Positions 7,199 through 8,437 of a stretch of DNA of 8,437 nt are shown in pieces. Origin of the DNA: JBDTLH01 sp039934875. GTDB taxonomy: Bacteria > Acidobacteriota > Terriglobia > Terriglobales > Acidobacteriaceae. The notes under the pieces were generated by a model, which was not told where the DNA came from, did no database searches, and worked only from the letters and a program-made list of their open reading frames with translations. The translations under genes and the position numbers were made by a program. Positions within the stretch are counted from its first letter, which is position 1; each line of letters begins with the position of its first letter. Location: contig JBDTLH010000355.1 in NCBI GenBank assembly GCA_039934875.1, positions 1-8,437 on the forward strand, in the 5' to 3' direction.

Positions 7199-8182
7199 AT
7201 GTCCTTCTTCGCCATCGGAGTCGACCTCGGCGGCACCAACCTCCGCATCGCCGCCGTCGATCAAAACGGAAACCAGCTCGAAACCATCACCACCTCCACC
7301 GAAGTCAAGCGCGGGCGCGACTCCGTCATTCGCGACATGTGCCGCGACATCAAGACCCTCCAGCAGAAGTACGAATCACAATACCATTTCGCCGGCACCG
7401 GCATCGGCGTCCCCGGCATCATCGACCTCGAAACCGGCACCGTCCGCGAATCCCCCAACCTCCCCGACTGGCAGGACTTCCCCGTGCGCGAAGAGATCGA
7501 GCGCTGCCTCGGCGCCCGCGTCTTCCTTGAAAACGACGCCAACGTCGCCGCCCTCGGCGAACAATGGCTCGGCGCCGGCAAGGATTTCAATTCAATGTGC
7601 ATGCTGACTCTGGGCACCGGAGTCGGCGGCGGCATCGTCCTCAACCAGCGCATCTGGCATGGCATGACCGGTATGGCCGGCGAACTCGGACACATGACCG
7701 TCGATCCTAACGGGCCGCCCTGCGGCTGCGGTGGCCGCGGATGTCTCGAACAATACGCCTCCGCTACCGCCATCAAACGCATGTCCCTCGAAGCCATCTC
7801 CGCCGGCAGCGCCCCCGAGCTGGGACGCGCCATGAACGCCAACCCCGAATTCAGCGCCAAGTTTGTCTTTCAAATGTCGATCAACGGAGACGCCGCCGCC
7901 CAGCAAATCTTCCGCACCGTCGGATGGGCCCTCGGCATCATCCTCGCCGACGTCGTCAACGCCTTCAACCTTCCCGTTTACGTCATCGGCGGAGGCGTCG
8001 CCGCCGCCTGGGAGGCCTTCGCCCCCGCCATGCTCTCTGAACTCGAACTCCGCTCCTTCGTCTTTCGCGCCACCCAGTCCGCCTCATCCCGCCGCAAGAC
8101 CCTCATCACCCGCGCCCTCCTCGGCAGCGACGCCGGGCTGATCGGCGCAGCCTACCTCCCCATCCAGGCGCAAGAAACCTAG
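7199..8182 (+). CDS. ROK-family sugar kinase, probable glucokinase
   Basis: This is a 327-residue cytoplasmic kinase of the ROK (repressor, ORF, kinase) family in the ASKHA fold, which phosphorylates a hexose with ATP. The phosphate-1 motif VDLGGTNLR is at 8-16. GIGVPGIID (68-76) precedes the substrate-proximal NLPDW. The catalytic base Asp113 sits in ENDANVAALGE, and phosphate-2 LGTGVGGG is at 138-145. GELGH (161-165) supplies sugar-binding Glu162 and zinc ligand His165. CGCGGRGCLE (175-184) gives zinc ligands Cys175, Cys177 and Cys182, then Glu184. Adenosine-site GGG lies in YVIGGGVAAAW. There is no N-terminal DNA-binding domain, so it is a kinase rather than a repressor. Glucose is the most likely substrate, but N-acetylglucosamine, mannose or fructose kinases look similar. 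The ATG at 7199 has AGG five bases upstream. The gene ends two bases before a palindromic repeat element. Confidence 0.92.
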   Translation: MSFFAIGVDLGGTNLRIAAVDQNGNQLETITTSTEVKRGRDSVIRDMCRDIKTLQQKYESQYHFAGTGIGVPGIIDLETGTVRESPNLPDWQDFPVREEIERCLGARVFLENDANVAALGEQWLGAGKDFNSMCMLTLGTGVGGGIVLNQRIWHGMTGMAGELGHMTVDPNGPPCGCGGRGCLEQYASATAIKRMSLEAISAGSAPELGRAMNANPEFSAKFVFQMSINGDAAAQQIFRTVGWALGIILADVVNAFNLPVYVIGGGVAAAWEAFAPAMLSELELRSFVFRATQSASSRRKTLITRALLGSDAGLIGAAYLPIQAQET

Positions 8183-8184
8183 AA

Positions 8185-8405
8185 GCAACCACAGAGGACA
8201 CGAAGGTTTCACGAAGGAACCACCAAGGGGAGCATCGGACGGATACACCAAGAGAAATGCCTGATTGAATGTCATCCTGACGGTATCGCGTTCTTTGCGA
8301 TGCGGTCAGGACCTATGCATCTTGGCCACACGCGACCGTACTCGGCACAAGACGAGTAGATTCCTCAGTGTTCCTTCGTGTAACCTTTGTGTCCTCTGTG
8401 GTTGC
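8185..8405. repeat. Palindromic element with 36-bp terminal inverted repeats
   Basis: The left arm (8185-8220, starting GCAACCACAGAGGACACGAA) and right arm (8370-8405) are inverted copies that match at 34 of 36 positions, the two mismatches lying near the middle of the arm. Each arm is itself a degenerate run of ACAGAGG/ACGAAGG-type short units. The 149 bases between them hold no open frame worth calling but contain a nested hairpin. The size and shape resemble a nonautonomous miniature element or a large intergenic palindrome. CCTAG occurs near both outer edges (8178-8182 and 8412-8416) but at unequal distances, so it is not a clean target duplication. The remaining bases to the window end show nothing recognisable. 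Confidence 0.8.
8276..8310. repeat. Hairpin nested inside the palindromic element
   Basis: CCTGAC (8276-8281) pairs with GTCAGG (8305-8310), and ATCGC (8285-8289) with GCGAT (8297-8301), around a 7-base loop; the three bases between the two stems pair only partly. The flanks, TGTCATCCTGA before and GGACCTATGCAT after, resemble a motif family I recall as scattered through acidobacterial and other environmental genomes, so this may be an independent REP-like sequence lying inside the larger element. The family link is from memory and not tested here. Confidence 0.6.
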
Positions 8406-8437
8406 TTTGTTCCTAGCGGTCGCTTCTGCTCTTCAAT

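Noticed and set aside
6446..7264. 272-codon minus-strand open frame opposite mutM
   Set aside because: It is Gly/Asp/Glu/Val-rich antisense of mutM and runs through the octamer array; it has no domain and no plausible ribosome site.
8185..8405. Intrinsic terminator for the ROK gene
   Set aside because: The arms are long and 149 bases apart, and no T-tract follows a compact stem, so a standard factor-independent terminator is not supported, although it may still affect 3' ends.

Overview
The window looks like chromosomal DNA from a GC-rich, free-living bacterium, most likely an acidobacterium (Terriglobia-like). This is inferred from the style of the proteins, the dense coding with mildly AT-rich palindromic spacers, and the interspersed repeats. 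No 16S rRNA or other direct taxonomic marker is present. Eight genes are supported, one of them only as a 66-base 3' end. No mobile-element protein, CRISPR array, tRNA or rRNA was found.

Layout. The tail of an unknown plus-strand gene (1-66) converges on a minus-strand block that shares its hairpin terminator. Read in its own direction, that block runs: DUF433 antitoxin-like gene (4482-4258), DUF5615 PIN-like toxin gene (4261-3899), thiE (3906-3271), a LAT-like amino-acid permease (3252-1696) and a CAT/YfnA-like amino-acid permease (1670-126). Junctions are overlaps of 4 and 8 bases or gaps of 18 and 25 bases, so all five genes look like one transcription unit, with a TATAAT box just before the DUF433 gene. 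Upstream, after a 272-base spacer holding two small hairpins, lies purA (6101-4755), also on the minus strand. A 152-base divergent spacer separates purA from mutM/fpg on the plus strand (6254-7075). A ROK-family sugar kinase follows (7199-8182), and the window ends in a repeat-rich noncoding stretch.

How the genes relate. purA (AMP synthesis), mutM (repair of oxidised purines), the ROK kinase (sugar phosphorylation) and thiE (thiamine phosphate synthesis) are housekeeping functions. The two permeases probably import amino acids or related amines. The toxin-antitoxin-like pair at the head of the thiE-permease unit is the accessory element.

The most unusual content is noncoding. Two inverted arrays of an 8-bp unit, GTCGAATT/AATTCGAC, bracket mutM, one in the purA-mutM promoter spacer and one before the ROK gene. 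Downstream of the ROK gene is a roughly 220-bp palindromic element with 36-bp terminal inverted repeats (34/36 matching) and a second hairpin inside it. I see no clear previously undescribed protein system here.
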